Source: Citrobacter portucalensis (GTDB taxonomy: Bacteria; Pseudomonadota; Gammaproteobacteria; Enterobacterales; Enterobacteriaceae). From it: a DNA stretch of 64,000 bases. Positions 1 to 10,188 of the stretch are shown in pieces. Location of the stretch: assembly GCF_002042885.1 (NCBI RefSeq), contig NZ_MVFY01000011.1, positions 106,204 through 170,203 of the forward strand. Reading direction: 5' to 3'. Below the pieces are notes generated by a model. It ran no database searches. It was not told the origin of the DNA and worked only from the letters and a program-made list of their open reading frames with translations. The position numbers and the translations under genes are program-made. Within the stretch, counting starts at the first letter, position 1; the number at the start of each line of letters is the position of its first letter.

Positions 1-242
1 CGACGTTCCAGCTCCAGATTGCCCGGGTATTCCGGTTCATCTTCAACGGCAATAGTGTTTACATAATTGCTGGCCCCTGCACCTGCCGCTACTTTCACGC
101 CGCCTTTGCGAGCTTCTGAAAGCAGTTGGTCGATCAGATACTGAGCACGCTCAACACCTTCTTCACGGATGACCGATTCGATCGCCTGTAGCCAGTCGCG
201 AGTTTCGATCGGATCCACGTCATTTGGGAAACGTTCTGACAT
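1..242 (-). CDS. aceE: Pyruvate dehydrogenase E1 component, N-terminal part (runs off the window)
   Basis: Only the first 80 codons are present; the gene continues beyond base 1 on the minus strand. The product begins MSERFPNDVDPIETRDWLQA and continues with the amino-terminal segment typical of the homodimeric E1 of enterobacteria. In the family, AceE is the thiamine diphosphate-dependent decarboxylase of the pyruvate dehydrogenase complex, and its N-terminal arm contacts the E2 core. The ATG at 240-242 is preceded on the minus strand by a purine-rich ribosome-binding region. It lies 163 bp downstream of pdhR in the same orientation, as in the pdhR-aceEF-lpd operon. Confidence 0.97.
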   Translation of the reverse strand, partial: MSERFPNDVDPIETRDWLQAIESVIREEGVERAQYLIDQLLSEARKGGVKVAAGAGASNYVNTIAVEDEPEYPGNLELER

Positions 243-281
243 GGGGGTATTCCTTATCTATCTAATACGTTGAGTTATCTG

Positions 282-329
282 GAACCTGTCCCATTACGTT
301 CTCGCCAGAGAGCGTAATAAGACAGGTTC
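282..329 (-). other. Long imperfect stem-loop between pdhR and aceE
   Basis: The arms GAACCTGTC (282-290) and GACAGGTTC (321-329) are perfectly complementary. Inside them ATTACG (293-298) pairs with CGTAAT (313-318), and CTC (301-303) pairs with GAG (308-310), separated by two symmetric two-base internal loops. There is no U-run after it, so it does not look like an intrinsic terminator. Lying in the pdhR-aceE intercistronic region, it could protect or process the aceEF message or act near the aceE promoter; that role is inferred. Confidence 0.6.
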
Positions 330-405
330 TGCGTTTAGTTGCCGCGCACTTTATATGGCGCTTGATTTACAACATCTTCTGGTTAACGTTCTACCAGAAA
401 AATCA

Positions 406-1170
406 CTAATTCTTTCGTTGCTCCAGACGGCGTAAGGCGCGTTCACGACGGCTTTCCTCACGGCTTCTGTCCAGCAGGATCTCTTCGATAAACGCCAGGT
501 GACGGTGGGACGCTTCACGCGCCTCTTCCGGCTTCCCGGCAATAATTGCTTCAAAAATACGGGTACGGTGACTGCTAACCAGTGGCAGCATTTCACGACG
601 CGCATACAGCAATTCGAAGTTTTGCCGAACGTTCTGGGCCAGCATCGGTTCCATACACCTTAGCAAATGGAGCAGCACCACATTGTGTGCCGCTTCGGTG
701 ACAGCAATTTGATACTGGAGTACCGCATCAGATTCGCCGTCAAGATCGCCGGACTGTTGAGCAAGCTCGATCGCATGGTGGAGTTCACGGATACGCGTTT
801 TGTCTTCATCCGTGCTGCGCAGTGCAGCGTAATAAGCCGCAATACCTTCCAGCGCATGGCGCGTCTCAAGCAGGTCAAACTGGGATTCAGGATGGTCGGA
901 GAGCAGCTCTACCAGTGGGTCGCTAAAGCTCTGCCACAGGCTGCTCTGAACAAAAGTGCCACCGCCCTGACGACGAAGCAGTAAGCCCTTCGCTTCAAGG
1001 CGTTGGATCGCCTCGCGTAAGGAGGGGCGGGAGACGTCGAACTGTTTTGCCAGCTCGCGTTCCGGTGGGAGTTTTTCTCCGGGGCGAAGTGTCCCCTCAA
1101 GAATTAAAAACTCCAGCTGCTGCTCAATCACATCGGAGAGTTTTGGTTGGCGGATTTTGCTGTAGGCCAT
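406..1170 (-). CDS. pdhR: Pyruvate-responsive GntR/FadR-type repressor PdhR
   Basis: The product is 254 residues, the usual PdhR length. A winged helix-turn-helix occupies about residues 8-75 ([20 protein letters not shown] is the recognition region), followed by an all-helical FCD ligand domain and a basic, Arg-rich tail. In E. coli PdhR represses its own operon and respiratory genes, and pyruvate releases it from DNA. The ATG at 1168-1170 follows an AGGA box. It is the first gene of the minus-strand pdhR-aceEF unit and is divergent from aroP. A perfect PdhR palindrome lies 33 bp upstream of its start codon, consistent with autoregulation. Confidence 0.97.
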   Translation of the reverse strand: MAYSKIRQPKLSDVIEQQLEFLILEGTLRPGEKLPPERELAKQFDVSRPSLREAIQRLEAKGLLLRRQGGGTFVQSSLWQSFSDPLVELLSDHPESQFDLLETRHALEGIAAYYAALRSTDEDKTRIRELHHAIELAQQSGDLDGESDAVLQYQIAVTEAAHNVVLLHLLRCMEPMLAQNVRQNFELLYARREMLPLVSSHRTRIFEAIIAGKPEEAREASHRHLAFIEEILLDRSREESRRERALRRLEQRKN

Positions 1171-1202
1171 GATTTCCTGTCTTAAGCCATTTGCCCGGAG
1201 TC

Positions 1203-1219
1203 AATTGGTCTTACCAATT
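1203..1219. promoter_or_regulatory. PdhR operator
   Basis: AATTGGTCTTACCAATT is a perfect inverted repeat (AATTGGT-nnn-ACCAATT) matching the known PdhR consensus. It sits just upstream of pdhR in the promoter region, as expected for negative autoregulation of pdhR-aceEF. Confidence 0.92.
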
Positions 1220-1734
1220 TCATGTTCTTGACGCTAAAGTAACAAAGTATTCACCTTCTGTCCATACAGGTTTTGATTGAAATCAGTAAAGGAGGCATAT
1301 TTTAACAACATTACAGAAATAACGTTTCAAACATGTAACTATGCACAAATGTTAAATTTACCCACCTCGGGGTAGTTTTAACGGAATTGAAACGAAAAAT
1401 TATCTCATCTGAACCGATTCACCTGCTTATTTATCGATATATCAACCACTATTAATGAATAGAAATTCAAAATGGAAATTTTGTGGTAGATAAACTCGCA
1501 TTTACAAATGGTTTCTTTTTATTCAACTCGTCATCTTCCCCGCATAAAGCAGGTGCATTCGCGCTCGCATATCATTATTCTGATCAAGACAAAAGCATTA
1601 AGGCAACATTTTATCAAAAGCATCTGTAAACAAATTAATACAACAAACGGAATTGCAAACTTACACACGCATTGCTGCGTAGTTCAAAAAATAAGCACTC
1701 GAAATATGAAGAGTAAAACCACACACGAGGTTTC
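1220..1734. promoter_or_regulatory. pdhR-aroP divergent intergenic region with TyrR-box-like sequence
   Basis: This 515 bp AT-rich stretch separates the divergent pdhR and aroP genes and must hold both promoters. The sequence TGTAAACAAATTAATACA at 1625-1642 resembles a TyrR box (TGTAAA-N6-TTTACA), with a good left and a degenerate right half; a second, weaker element (TGCAAACTTACA) follows at 1654-1665. E. coli aroP is repressed by TyrR through two boxes at a comparable place. A 76-codon open frame overlapping this region (1508-1738) shows no recognisable protein and runs into aroP, so I do not call it. Confidence 0.5.
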
Positions 1735-3108
1735 ATGATGGAAAGTCAACAGCATGGCGATCAGCTCAAGCGCGGCCTTAAGAACCGCCATATACAGCTA
1801 ATCGCACTGGGTGGCGCGATTGGTACCGGGTTATTCCTCGGTAGCGCATCCGTTATCCAGTCTGCAGGACCGGGTATTATTCTGGGTTACGCTATTGCCG
1901 GCTTTATCGCCTTTTTGATTATGCGTCAGTTAGGTGAAATGGTGGTTGAAGAGCCCGTTGCAGGCTCATTTAGTCACTTTGCTTATAAATACTGGGGCGG
2001 TTTCGCGGGGTTCTCTTCCGGCTGGAACTATTGGGTGCTGTACGTGCTGGTTGCCATGGCTGAGCTAACTGCCGTGGGTAAATACATCCAGTTCTGGTAC
2101 CCGGAGATCCCAACATGGGTGTCTGCGGCTGCCTTCTTTGTGCTGATCAACGCCATCAACCTGACCAACGTGAAAGTGTTTGGTGAGATGGAGTTCTGGT
2201 TCGCCATTATTAAAGTCATTGCCGTCGTAGCGATGATCCTGTTCGGCGGCTGGTTACTGTTTAGCGGTAACGGCGGCCCGCAGGCCAGCGTCAGCAACCT
2301 GTGGGACCAGGGAGGCTTCCTGCCGCATGGCTTCACCGGTCTGGTGATGATGATGGCTATTATCATGTTCTCTTTCGGTGGGCTGGAGCTGGTCGGGATC
2401 ACCGCAGCAGAAGCGGATAACCCGGAGCAAAGCATTCCCAAAGCGACTAACCAGGTTATCTACCGTATCCTGATTTTCTATGTGGGTTCGCTGGCGGTTC
2501 TGCTTTCCCTGATGCCGTGGACGCGTGTCACGGCGGATACCAGCCCGTTTGTCCTTATTTTCCACGAGCTGGGCGACACCTTTGTTGCTAATGCCCTGAA
2601 CATCGTAGTGCTGACTGCCGCCCTTTCTGTCTATAACAGCTGCGTATACTGCAACAGCCGTATGCTGTTCGGTCTGGCACAGCAGGGCAATGCGCCGAAA
2701 GCGCTGATGAACGTCGACAAACGCGGTGTACCGGTGAACACCATTCTGGTTTCCGCACTGGTGACGGCTCTGTGTGTGCTGATCAACTACCTGGCACCGG
2801 AATCCGCCTTTGGCCTGCTGATGGCGCTGGTGGTTTCCGCACTGGTGATCAACTGGGCAATGATTAGCCTGGCACACATGAAGTTCCGCAAAGCCAAACA
2901 GCAGCAGGGTGTTACCACCCGCTTCCCGGCGCTGCTCTATCCGCTGGGTAACTGGGTGTGCCTGATTTTCATGGCTGCAGTACTGGTGATTATGCTGATG
3001 ACGCCGGGCATGGCGATCTCGGTGTACTTAATCCCTGTATGGATTGCCATTCTTGGCATCGGCTACCTGTGTAAACAGAAAACGGCCGGCGCGGTTAAAG
3101 CGCATTAA
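1735..3108 (+). CDS. aroP: General aromatic amino acid permease AroP
   Basis: The product is 457 residues and belongs to the amino acid-polyamine-organocation superfamily (AAT family). It imports phenylalanine, tyrosine and tryptophan by proton symport across the inner membrane. About 12 hydrophobic segments are visible, starting with the conserved GGAIGTGLFLGSA signature near residue 26. The sequence is nearly identical along its whole length to enterobacterial AroP. GAGG at 1727-1730 serves as ribosome-binding site; ATG codons at 1735 and 1738 are adjacent, and the second gives 456 residues. The gene stands alone, with a hairpin after it. TyrR-mediated repression is expected from the upstream box. 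Confidence 0.97.
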   Translation: MMESQQHGDQLKRGLKNRHIQLIALGGAIGTGLFLGSASVIQSAGPGIILGYAIAGFIAFLIMRQLGEMVVEEPVAGSFSHFAYKYWGGFAGFSSGWNYWVLYVLVAMAELTAVGKYIQFWYPEIPTWVSAAAFFVLINAINLTNVKVFGEMEFWFAIIKVIAVVAMILFGGWLLFSGNGGPQASVSNLWDQGGFLPHGFTGLVMMMAIIMFSFGGLELVGITAAEADNPEQSIPKATNQVIYRILIFYVGSLAVLLSLMPWTRVTADTSPFVLIFHELGDTFVANALNIVVLTAALSVYNSCVYCNSRMLFGLAQQGNAPKALMNVDKRGVPVNTILVSALVTALCVLINYLAPESAFGLLMALVVSALVINWAMISLAHMKFRKAKQQQGVTTRFPALLYPLGNWVCLIFMAAVLVIMLMTPGMAISVYLIPVWIAILGIGYLCKQKTAGAVKAH

Positions 3109-3118
3109 TCCCCCCCTC

Positions 3119-3141
3119 CCCCCACCTGCGTCAGGTGGGGG
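3119..3141 (+). terminator. Hairpin after aroP
   Basis: CCCCCACCTG and CAGGTGGGGG form a perfect 10 bp GC-rich stem around a CGT loop, 10 bp after the aroP stop. The following T-tract is poor (TTGTTACC), so termination may be partial. Confidence 0.7.
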
Positions 3142-3217
3142 TTGTTACCTGTCTCACACTTTCCCACTCACGACTGTTTAGTCCATATCAGCGGCGTTAT
3201 CCTGCAACGCAAAAACA

Positions 3218-3227
3218 CCGGTACCGG
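3218..3227. promoter_or_regulatory. CCGGTACCGG palindrome upstream of the symporter/GH43 pair
   Basis: A perfect 10 bp palindrome lies 41 bp before the start of the symporter gene, in a 126 bp intergenic region. Its position fits an operator or activator site for the cassette, but no regulator gene is adjacent, and short GC palindromes arise by chance. It is a candidate only. Confidence 0.3.
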
Positions 3228-3267
3228 ACAATAATTCTCTCCATATCTCATTAATGGAGTGCAGTTG

Positions 3268-4674
3268 ATGGAAACCAGTAAGCTCACGGTGAAAGAAAAG
3301 ATCGGCTATGGAATGGGCGACGCCGGATGCAACATCATCTTTGGCGCCATCATGTTGTTTGTTAACTATTTTTACACCGACATTTTTGGTCTGGCACCTG
3401 CACTGGTCGGCGTATTACTGCTCTCAGTACGCGTTATCGACGCCGTTACCGACCCTATAATGGGCGCGATGGCCGACCGCACCCGTAGTAAATATGGTCG
3501 ATTTCGTCCATGGCTTTTATGGATGGCTTTTCCGTACGCGTTATTCAGCGTACTGATGTTTACCACTCCAGAGTGGACCTATAACAGCAAAGTTATCTAT
3601 GCGTTCGTTACCTACTTCCTGCTATCTATTACTTATACAGCGATCAACATTCCCTACTGCTCGCTCGGCAGCGTCATCACCAACGATCCGAAGGAACGCG
3701 TCGCCTGCCAGTCATATCGCTTTGTGTTGGTAGGCATTGCAACCCTGCTGCTGTCCCTCACCTTGCTGCCAATGGCCGACTGGTTCGGCGGGGAAGACAA
3801 AGCCAAAGGGTATCAGATGGCGATGGCGGTTCTGGCTTTCATCGGCATGTGTATGTTTCTGTTTTGCTTCGCTACGGTCCGTGAACGCGTACGCCCTGCT
3901 GTCCAGACCAATGACGATTTAAAAGCCGATCTGAAAGACGTGTGGAAGAACGATCAGTGGGTAAAAATTCTGCTGTTAACACTGTGCAACGTCTGTCCGG
4001 GCTTTATTCGCATGGCTGCCACCATGTACTACGTGACATGGGTTATGCAGCAAAGCACGCAGTTCGCAACGCTGTTTATCAGTCTTGGTGTGGTCGGCAT
4101 GATGATCGGCAGTATGTTGGCGAAGGTATTAACCGATCGCTGGTGCAAACTGAAAGTCTTCTTCTGGACCAATATTATCCTGGCGATTTTCTCTGCCGCG
4201 TTTTACTTCTTCGATCCGAAAGCCACCATGATGATTATGGTGCTCTACTTCCTGCTCAACATCCTGCACCAAATTCCTTCTCCGCTGCACTGGTCGCTGA
4301 TGGCGGATGTCGATGACTATGGCGAGTGGAAAACCGGTAAACGCATCACCGGAATCAGCTTCTCAGGTAACCTGTTCTTCCTGAAACTGGGCCTGGCGAT
4401 TGCCGGAGCGATGGTCGGCTTCCTGCTCTCCTGGTACGGTTACGACGCTGGGGTGAAAGCGCAAAGCGACTCTGCCATTAACGGTATTATGCTGCTGTTT
4501 ACCATCATACCGGGCGTAGGCTACCTGATTACCGCAGGCGTGGTTCGTCTGCTTAAAGTTGACCGCGAGTTTATGCAGCAAATCCAGACAGATTTAGAAA
4601 AGCGCCGCGCCAACTACCGTGAACTGAATGAATACCACGATATAAAAACGACTGAAACCGTAAGGAAAGCCTAA
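3268..4674 (+). CDS. GPH-family glycoside:cation symporter
   Basis: The 468-residue product has about 12 membrane segments and the hallmarks of the glycoside-pentoside-hexuronide:cation symporter family (MelB/YicJ/YagG type): KIGYGMGDAGCN near the N terminus, DAVTDPIMGAMADRTRSKYG in the first cytoplasmic loop, and a long central loop. Members carry oligosaccharides or glycosides with Na+ or H+. I chose the ATG at 3268 because GGAG at 3256-3259 is 8 bases before it; a GTG at 3259 would overlap that box. The stop overlaps the start of the downstream GH43 gene (TAATG), so the two are translationally coupled and probably act together: import of a glycoside, then intracellular hydrolysis. The substrate cannot be read from sequence; arabino- or xylo-oligosaccharides are the best guess. 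Confidence 0.93.
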   Translation: METSKLTVKEKIGYGMGDAGCNIIFGAIMLFVNYFYTDIFGLAPALVGVLLLSVRVIDAVTDPIMGAMADRTRSKYGRFRPWLLWMAFPYALFSVLMFTTPEWTYNSKVIYAFVTYFLLSITYTAINIPYCSLGSVITNDPKERVACQSYRFVLVGIATLLLSLTLLPMADWFGGEDKAKGYQMAMAVLAFIGMCMFLFCFATVRERVRPAVQTNDDLKADLKDVWKNDQWVKILLLTLCNVCPGFIRMAATMYYVTWVMQQSTQFATLFISLGVVGMMIGSMLAKVLTDRWCKLKVFFWTNIILAIFSAAFYFFDPKATMMIMVLYFLLNILHQIPSPLHWSLMADVDDYGEWKTGKRITGISFSGNLFFLKLGLAIAGAMVGFLLSWYGYDAGVKAQSDSAINGIMLLFTIIPGVGYLITAGVVRLLKVDREFMQQIQTDLEKRRANYRELNEYHDIKTTETVRKA

Positions 4675-5624
4675 TGAATCAGTGGCCAAATCCCTTTATT
4701 GAACAGCGTGCCGATCCGTTTATCTTACGTGACGGTAGCCACTATTATTTCATTGCTTCAGTACCCGAATATGACCGACTGGAGATACGCCGGGCCGACT
4801 CGCTGGAGGGGTTGCGCACCGCCGCCCCGGTTGTCGTCTGGCGCAAACCAGAAAGCGGCCCCATGAGCCAACTCATCTGGGCACCCGAAATCCATCATCT
4901 GGCAGGCAAGTGGTACATCTATTTTGCTGCCACTCACACACAGTCGCTCGACAAGCTGGGGATGTTCCAGCATCGCATGTTTGCGCTCGAATGTGCCGAC
5001 GCCGATCCGCTGACCGGGCAGTGGACGGAGAAAGGTCAGATTAAAACGCAGTTTGATACCTTTGCGCTTGATGCCACCACCTTTAACCATCAGGGAAAAC
5101 AGTGGTACCTCTGGGCGCAGAAGTCGCCCGATATCGCCGGAAACTCCAATATCTATCTCGCTGAGCTGGAAAATCCATGGACGATTAAAGGCGAGCCGGT
5201 CATGCTAAGTCACCCTGAGTATGACTGGGAATGCCGGGGTTTTTGGGTCAATGAAGGTCCTGCCGTCATGGTTCACGGCGATAAGCTGTTTATCAGCTAT
5301 TCCGCCAGCGCCACCGATGAGAACTACTGTATGGGATTATTGTGGATTGACCTCAACGCCGATCCGCTCAACCCGCAGAACTGGCACAAATCACCGCGCC
5401 CGGTCTTTACCACCAGTTATGAAAACCGCCAGTTTGGGCCAGGACATAACAGCTTTACACAAACGCCGGAAGGTGAAGATGTGCTGGTGTATCACGCGAG
5501 AAACTACACCGAAATCGAGGGCGATCCGCTGTACGACCCAAACCGCCACACTCGTCTGAAGCTCGTGCGTTGGGACGAAAACGGCATGCCAGATTTTGGC
5601 ATCCCGCCTGCTGATACGAACTAA
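4674..5624 (+). CDS. Glycoside hydrolase family 43 protein (probable cytoplasmic arabinosidase/xylosidase)
   Basis: The product is 316 residues with no signal peptide, so it acts in the cytoplasm. It has the five-bladed propeller pattern of GH43. The expected catalytic triad can be placed: Asp14 in RADPFILRD (general base), Asp133 in FALDATTF (pKa modulator) and Glu194 in WVNEGPAV (general acid). There is no extra carbohydrate-binding or C-terminal jelly-roll domain, unlike the longer XynB-type xylosidases, which fits small exo-acting alpha-L-arabinofuranosidases. Its ATG overlaps the stop of the symporter gene, indicating a two-gene operon for uptake and cleavage of pentose oligosaccharides. 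Activity on arabinose-containing substrates is inferred; the ara operon elsewhere in the window would use the product. Confidence 0.9.
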   Translation: MNQWPNPFIEQRADPFILRDGSHYYFIASVPEYDRLEIRRADSLEGLRTAAPVVVWRKPESGPMSQLIWAPEIHHLAGKWYIYFAATHTQSLDKLGMFQHRMFALECADADPLTGQWTEKGQIKTQFDTFALDATTFNHQGKQWYLWAQKSPDIAGNSNIYLAELENPWTIKGEPVMLSHPEYDWECRGFWVNEGPAVMVHGDKLFISYSASATDENYCMGLLWIDLNADPLNPQNWHKSPRPVFTTSYENRQFGPGHNSFTQTPEGEDVLVYHARNYTEIEGDPLYDPNRHTRLKLVRWDENGMPDFGIPPADTN

Positions 5625-5635
5625 ACCGCTGCACT

Positions 5636-5710
5636 GCCCGGTGGCGCTAACGCTTACCGGGCCTACACGTTTTTTCATTGTAGGCCGGATAAGCATTAGC
5701 GCCATCCGGC
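5636..5710. repeat. REP pair (BIME) between GH43 gene and ampE
   Basis: Two inverted REP units: GCCCGGTGGC...ACCGGGCCTAC at 5636-5666 and GTAGGCCGGATAAG...GCCATCCGGC at 5680-5710. They lie between the convergent 3' ends of the GH43 gene and ampE. Confidence 0.9.
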
Positions 5711-5716
5711 ACAACG

Positions 5717-6567
5717 CTATACTAATGCCCCATAAATGGTGAGCACCGCAATAACCACCACCACCACAAACGAGGTTTTCTTCGCCAGCGAAACGGCGGC
5801 TTTTGGCGTTTCGACTTTATCGGTGTGCGGTTCACGCGCCAGCGAGAACTGCGCCAGACGCGTAAGCACCTGATATTGCGACGTGTGCAGATCCGCAAGC
5901 GAGGCAAACCAGGCCGGCAGCGCTTTCTCACCATGTCCCAACAGCGCATAGACCACGCCCGCCAGACGCACCGGGATCCAATCCAGCACATGCAGGATCG
6001 CATCAATGCCTGATTGCAGACGCTGGTGCGGTGTCTGATAGCGCGCCAGCCAGGACTGCCAGGCGCGTAAAAAAGCATAACCAACCAGCGTCACAGGTCC
6101 CCACGGACCACCGACAATCAGCCAAAATAACGGCGCCAGATAAAAACGGAAGTTGTTCCATAACAGCGCGTTCTGCAGTTCGCGCAAGAATTCACGCTCA
6201 TCGCAGTCCGGCGGAACCCCATGGATAAGCGTCAGCTCGCTGGCCATCGCATCACGGGCGTGAGCATCATCGCGAGCAGCCGCGTTCAGGTAAGCGTGGT
6301 AGTGAAGGCGCGCCTTGCCAGCACCGATGCACAGCAAGCCAATTAAGATCCACGCCACCAGCAACGGAACATTAAACAACAGCCCATGAAGTGCGCGCAG
6401 TAGCAGAAATGTCACTCCCATCGCAATCAGAGTCATGCCTACCGTACGCATCATCGAAAAATGCTTAATCCGGCGGAAAAAAGCTGCAATCCGGTGATCA
6501 AGCTGCCAGTGCTCACCCAGCTTAAACAGGCGTTCAACAATCAACACCAATAATGTTGTAAACAGCG

Positions 6568-6571
<4 letters not shown>
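5717..6571 (-). CDS. ampE: Inner-membrane protein AmpE, beta-lactamase induction accessory
   Basis: The 284-residue product equals the length of E. coli AmpE. It has an N-terminal hydrophobic segment, a pair of membrane spans about residues 40-85, another near 140-165 and a C-terminal span ending in [11 protein letters not shown]. AmpE is an inner-membrane protein related to CobD/CbiB-like proteins; it was described as a sensory partner in ampC induction, but its biochemical role is not settled. The start overlaps the ampD stop by 4 bp (ATGA), the classic ampDE operon. Confidence 0.96.
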
Positions 6572-8112
<1,541 letters not shown>

Positions 8113-8126
8113 TTGCTGATTGTATT

Positions 8127-8156
8127 GCCCGATGACGCTTCGCTTATCGGGCCTAC
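8127..8156. repeat. REP unit downstream of nadC
   Basis: GCCCGATGACGCTTCG followed by CTTATCGGGCCTAC is a single imperfect REP palindrome 14 bp after the nadC stop. The rest of the nadC-ppdD gap, to 8355, shows no gene. Confidence 0.8.
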
Positions 8157-8355
8157 TACACAGGTTTATTCCGTAAGCCGAATACGGCATTTACACCACC
8201 ACCCGGCAGTTTCTTCGAGTCTCTTCGCAAGTACATTGTCTGACTCTGTAATTTCGTAAAAATCCTCTGAACCCGCTTTCCCGTTTTGTTTTTTGTCTCT
8301 CGCCGTCCTCCCGTCGGTTTGCCAAAGTAGCGCCAGCAAACTCAAGGAGCGAACG

Positions 8356-8793
8356 ATGAACAAGCAACGAGGCTTTACGCTTATCGAACTCATGGTGGTG
8401 ATTGGCATTATTGCCATCCTTAGCGCCATCGGCATTCCGGCATATCAAAACTATCTGCGCAAAGCCGCGCTGACGGACATGCTGCAAACCTTTGTCCCCT
8501 ATCGCACGGCGGTTGAGCTCTGTGCACTGGAGCATGGCGGAACAGATACCTGCGATGCCGGAACGAATGGTATTCCCTCTCCAACAACTACCCGTTACGT
8601 CTCAGCCATGAGCGTTGAAAAGGGAGTTGTCAGCCTTAGTGGGCAGGAAAGCCTGAGCGGGCTAAGCATCACCATGACACCAGGTTGGGACAATGCCAAC
8701 GGCATTACCGGCTGGAACCGAAACTGCGTCATCCAGAACGACAGCGCATTGCAGCAGGCATGTGAAGACGTTTTCCGCTTCGATACCCACTAA
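8356..8793 (+). CDS. ppdD: Type IV major prepilin PpdD
   Basis: The 145-residue product carries a class III prepilin leader: MNKQRG followed by FTLIELMVVIGIIAILSAIG. Cleavage is expected after Gly6, leaving an N-methylated Phe with Glu at position +5. The long hydrophobic helix is followed by a globular domain with four cysteines in two pairs, as in PpdD. ATG 8356 has AAGGAG at 8344-8349; longer in-frame starts lack a box. It heads the ppdD-hofB-hofC operon. The prepilin peptidase is not in the window, as in E. coli, where it is supplied elsewhere. Confidence 0.96.
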   Translation: MNKQRGFTLIELMVVIGIIAILSAIGIPAYQNYLRKAALTDMLQTFVPYRTAVELCALEHGGTDTCDAGTNGIPSPTTTRYVSAMSVEKGVVSLSGQESLSGLSITMTPGWDNANGITGWNRNCVIQNDSALQQACEDVFRFDTH

Positions 8794-8802
8794 GGAACAG
8801 AG

Positions 8803-10188
8803 ATGAATACCACCCAACTTACGGCACTATGCCAACGTTATCAGGCAATATTACTGGATGCAGACAATGAAGTGGTGCATATCGCCGTCGTAGACGCCCC
8901 ATCACACGAGCTGCTGGATGCGCTGCATTTTGCCACCACCCGACACATCGACATTGTCTGCTGGACACGTCAGCAAATGGAAGGCCACACGCATACACCG
9001 CAGACAATGCTTCCGGCAGTAGTCACGAAAAGCAGCGCCAGCGCGGCAGACTTGCTGAATCAGACGTTTCATTCCGCTCTGACGCAACGGGCTTCTGATA
9101 TTCATTTTGAACCCGAGGAAAATCACTATCGAATCAGATTACGCGTAGATGGCGTGCTTCACGCTTTACCGGAAGTCACGACCGAGATGGGCATTGCCAT
9201 CACCGCAAGGTTAAAAGTATTAGGCAGCCTGGATATCGCCGAGCATCGGCTTCCACAAGACGGACAATTTACCGTTGAGATTTCAGGAGAGCCGGTCTCG
9301 TTTCGCATCGCCACCCTACCCTGTCGCTACGGCGAAAAAGTCGTGTTACGGCTACTTCATCAGGTCGATCAGTCACTGGAGATCGCGGCGCTGGGAATGC
9401 AAGACGCGCAGCTGGCCGCATTTTCGCAAGCCTTGCAGCAGCCTCAGGGGTTGATTCTGGTCACCGGACCTACCGGAAGCGGCAAAACGGTCACGCTGTA
9501 CAGTGCGCTGCAAACCCGAAACACCCCGGATGTGAATCTTTGTAGCGTGGAGGATCCGGTAGAGATCCCGATCGCAGGTCTCAACCAGACGCAAATTCAC
9601 CCACGCGCCGGTTTGACTTTTCAGGGCGTATTGCGCGCGCTGCTGCGCCAGGATCCCGACATTATCATGGTGGGTGAAATCCGCGATGGCGAAACGGCAG
9701 AAATAGCCCTTAAGGCCGCACAAACAGGTCATCTGGTTCTTTCTACGCTGCATACCAATTCCACCAGTGAAACGCTGGTGCGCCTGCAACAAATGGGTGT
9801 CGCACGCTGGATGATCGCCTCCGCGCTGACGCTCGTTATTGCACAGCGGTTGGTCAGAAAGTTGTGCCCCCATTGCCGACAACGTCAGAGTACGCCTATC
9901 ACGCTCCCGAAAACTGTCTGGCCTACACCACTACCGAATTGGCAGGCCCCTGGCTGCAAACATTGTTATCACGGATTTTATGGTCGTGCGGCATTGTTTG
10001 AAGTGCTCCCTGTTACTCCGGCATTACGTCAGAGTATTGCCAGTGGCACATCCGTAGACGAAGTGGAATCTGATGCTCAGCAATCAGGAATGAGAACGCT
10101 TTTCGAGAATGGCTGTCAGGCCGTCGAGCAAGGGTTAACGACATTTGAAGAGCTGATTCGTGTACTGGGCATGCCTCATGTCCACTAA
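8803..10188 (+). CDS. hofB: Type IV pilus assembly ATPase HofB (PilB/GspE-like)
   Basis: The 461-residue cytoplasmic ATPase is expected to power PpdD polymerisation. Walker A GPTGSGKT is at residues 222-229, the Asp box follows, and the Walker B region PDIIMVGEIRD is at 286-295, then a His box (AAQTGHLVLSTLHTN). A tetracysteine zinc site is visible as Cys355, Cys358, Cys385 and Cys388. The N-terminal domain is short compared with PilB, as in E. coli HofB. It begins 9 bp after ppdD and overlaps hofC by 11 bp. Confidence 0.95.
   Translation: MNTTQLTALCQRYQAILLDADNEVVHIAVVDAPSHELLDALHFATTRHIDIVCWTRQQMEGHTHTPQTMLPAVVTKSSASAADLLNQTFHSALTQRASDIHFEPEENHYRIRLRVDGVLHALPEVTTEMGIAITARLKVLGSLDIAEHRLPQDGQFTVEISGEPVSFRIATLPCRYGEKVVLRLLHQVDQSLEIAALGMQDAQLAAFSQALQQPQGLILVTGPTGSGKTVTLYSALQTRNTPDVNLCSVEDPVEIPIAGLNQTQIHPRAGLTFQGVLRALLRQDPDIIMVGEIRDGETAEIALKAAQTGHLVLSTLHTNSTSETLVRLQQMGVARWMIASALTLVIAQRLVRKLCPHCRQRQSTPITLPKTVWPTPLPNWQAPGCKHCYHGFYGRAALFEVLPVTPALRQSIASGTSVDEVESDAQQSGMRTLFENGCQAVEQGLTTFEELIRVLGMPHVH

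Noticed and set aside
1508..1738. A 76-codon frame upstream of and overlapping aroP
   Set aside because: It covers the TyrR-like region and aroP leader, has no ribosome-binding site or recognisable product, and ends inside the aroP start.
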